DNA from: Hypsibius dujardini
Lineage: Eukaryota; Tardigrada; Eutardigrada; Parachela; Hypsibiidae
Assembly (NCBI GenBank): GCA_001579985.1
Contig: LRSR01001446.1
Coordinates: forward strand, 1-21,218
Direction of reading: 5' to 3'
Length of the DNA stretch: 21,218 nt
Position numbers and translations under genes: made by a program. Below the pieces are notes generated by a model, which did not search any database, was not told the DNA's origin, and worked only from the letters and a program-made list of their open reading frames with translations. Each line of letters begins with the position of its first letter. Position 1 is the first letter of the stretch. Positions 21,101 to 21,218 of this stretch are shown one piece after another.

Positions 21101-21159
21101 CTGTCCTGGAGTATCGGCTGCAGCAGGCGCAATTTCGTCACGGGAAAACCGCGATGCAT
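13273..21159 (-). CDS. PDPR: PDPR: pyruvate dehydrogenase phosphatase regulatory subunit
   Basis: Fifteen exons: 21159-21018, 20242-20167, 20092-19962, 19446-19365, 19281-19118, 18664-18543, 18455-18185, 17886-17762, 17347-17155, 15972-15671, 15255-15113, 15043-14842, 14556-14287, 13951-13721 and 13494-13273. Every junction keeps frame; the product is about 891 aa (human PDPR about 879). The N-terminus is basic and presequence-like, consistent with the mitochondrial matrix. An FAD-binding DAO domain starts at VVVCGGGAVG (GxGxxG, Gly46-Gly51, with Glu70 closing the Rossmann fold). The C-terminal half is a GcvT-like folate-binding module with YLQYLCSNDVNVPVG, HTGMHNERGGYENDC, FYAFWGQDI and DPWPWGGEP. 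The covalent-FAD His of dimethylglycine and sarcosine dehydrogenases (GSTWH) is absent; the site reads GGSTVLSAG, as expected for PDPR. PDPR restrains the phosphatase that reactivates pyruvate dehydrogenase. The exon 1 frame stays open to the window edge, so an upstream exon is possible. Intron 9 hosts a plus-strand ORF. Confidence 0.95.
13523..13710. repeat. (CTGT)n array filling PDPR intron 14
   Basis: Degenerate CTGT/CTGCCTGT units fill nearly all of the 226-nt intron (13720-13495). The array reads CAGA in the transcript. Only the splice signals and a 30-bp segment next to exon 15 lie outside it. Confidence 0.9.
13952..14286. other. PDPR intron 13, AT-rich
   Basis: A 335-nt intron of AT-rich DNA with AATTATT-type words. 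It has no CAGA array, unlike introns 12 and 14 on either side. Confidence 0.7.
14666..14832. repeat. (CAGA)n array in PDPR intron 12
   Basis: CAGA units mixed with GATA/GATG variants occupy over half of the 285-nt intron (14841-14557). The array reads TCTG in the transcript. Confidence 0.88.
15302..15650. repeat. (CAGA)n array filling PDPR intron 10
   Basis: A degenerate array of about 350 bp occupies most of the 415-nt intron (15670-15256). It reads TCTG in the transcript. The donor GTCTGTCAG lies next to it. Confidence 0.88.
16489..16680. repeat. (CTGT)n array in PDPR intron 9
   Basis: Degenerate CTGT/CTGC units ending about 80 bp before the nested ORF. The array reads CAGA in the PDPR transcript. 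Its left edge, GGGTGTTCATTTC, loosely resembles the edge TGGTGTTCATTTT of the intron 14 array. Confidence 0.88.
16762..16914 (+). CDS. nested small ORF with two 21-residue NRAxQ repeats
   Basis: ATG to TAA, 50 aa, on the strand opposite PDPR and wholly inside its intron 9. The protein is two copies of one repeat: DNRAKQLNPNKERY (residues 7-20) and NNRAVQMSPNNAKY (28-41), period 21 residues, with conserved Asn, Arg, Ala, Gln, Pro, Asn and Tyr. Codons favour G or C in third position, like the PDPR exons and unlike the AT-rich intron around it. The ATG context is CGGCAAC. The protein is hydrophilic, with no signal peptide or membrane span. I have a loose memory of similar NRAxQMNPNN motifs in small unnamed eukaryotic proteins but could not check it. 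It may be a retrocopy or a single-exon gene, or an exon of a longer plus-strand gene. No close AATAAA was seen. Confidence 0.6.
   Translation: MHKTERDNRAKQLNPNKERYQPTPANINNRAVQMSPNNAKYAEGHGPVAE
17376..17560. repeat. sparse degenerate CAGA repeat in PDPR intron 8
   Basis: Scattered CAGACAGA and related words (for example near 17372 and 17539-17551) at low density in the 414-nt intron. It looks like a decayed array. Confidence 0.5.
17940..18182. repeat. (CTGT)n array plus unique flank in PDPR intron 7
   Basis: A long CTGT array (perfect at 18053-18123, then CTAT units) is followed by a unique flank (18137-18182). The flank matches 3979-4026 in the reverse orientation. It ends two bases from the exon 7 splice donor (GT at 18184-18183), so nearly the whole 298-nt intron is repeat-derived. 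Confidence 0.85.
18690..19055. repeat. (CAGA)n array filling PDPR intron 5
   Basis: A degenerate CAGA/CAGG/CACA array of about 365 bp in the 453-nt intron (19117-18665). It reads TCTG in the transcript. Confidence 0.88.
19447..19961. other. PDPR intron 3, AT-rich
   Basis: A 515-nt intron. The stretch 19500-19930 is very AT-rich with AAATA-type words. No array or coding signal. Confidence 0.7.
20243..21017. other. PDPR intron 1 with ATCA repeats
   Basis: A 775-nt intron with AATC/ATCA runs at 20279-20299, 20339-20350, 20878-20890, 20936-20948 and 20994-21006, and no CAGA array. The last three runs punctuate a 58-bp tandem duplication. Confidence 0.7.
20878..20993. repeat. 58-bp tandem duplication with ATCA start
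   Basis: Two copies of a 58-bp unit (ACTAAGAGGATACA at 20891 and again at 20949) differing at about two positions. A third partial unit (ATCA run only) follows, next to exon 1. Confidence 0.9.
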
Positions 21160-21218
21160 TTGCGACGACGTCTGCCAAAGGGATCGTTTCACCGTAAAAT
21201 GTGCTAAAAATGTCAGCA

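Noticed and set aside
13273-21159. Dimethylglycine or sarcosine dehydrogenase instead of PDPR
   Set aside because: The covalent-FAD His motif is missing, while FWGQDI, WPWGGEP and the overall length match PDPR.

Overview
This window reads as nuclear DNA of an intron-rich invertebrate animal with a fairly compact genome. Four conserved animal genes can be rebuilt exon by exon with GT-AG introns and matching splice phases. The arthropod/nematode style of the ZP-domain protein (IYSKG motif, Ser/Thr-rich linker, furin-type site, C-terminal membrane segment) points to an ecdysozoan. I cannot name the species. No rRNA, tRNA, CRISPR array or viral gene was seen.

All four genes lie on the minus strand. 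From right to left they are: a nearly full-length PDPR (pyruvate dehydrogenase phosphatase regulatory subunit, 15 exons, 21159 to 13273, about 891 aa); a 4.8-kb gap with AT-rich DNA, a hAT-like foldback element and simple repeats; a ZP-domain transmembrane protein (5 exons, 8505 to 5512, 509 aa); an MPPED1/2-like metallophosphoesterase (4 exons, 4578 to 2552, 395 aa); and the 5' part of DENND11/LCHN (4 exons, 1149 to 35, first 200 codons), which runs off the left edge. The four act in unrelated processes (mitochondrial pyruvate metabolism, apical extracellular matrix, phosphodiester hydrolysis, Rab/membrane traffic), and nothing suggests an operon.

A small ORF on the plus strand (16762-16914, 50 aa) sits inside PDPR intron 9. 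It encodes two copies of a 21-residue repeat and looks like a nested, probably single-exon gene.

The most unusual feature is the intron content. At least eight introns, and some intergenic spots, are filled with degenerate (CAGA/TCTG)n arrays in both orientations, stopping close to the splice sites. Two arrays, in different genes and opposite orientations, share a non-repetitive flank of about 48 bp. In PDPR intron 7 that flank begins right at the splice donor. A second flank, which includes the exon 15 splice acceptor, is duplicated 1 kb downstream. This suggests that the arrays belong to dispersed, possibly introner-like, elements. Other mobile DNA: a TA-flanked palindromic MITE (1454-1609), a diverged inverted repeat (1903-2187), and an 874-bp hAT-like foldback element carrying a six-unit 43-bp tandem array (10725-11598).
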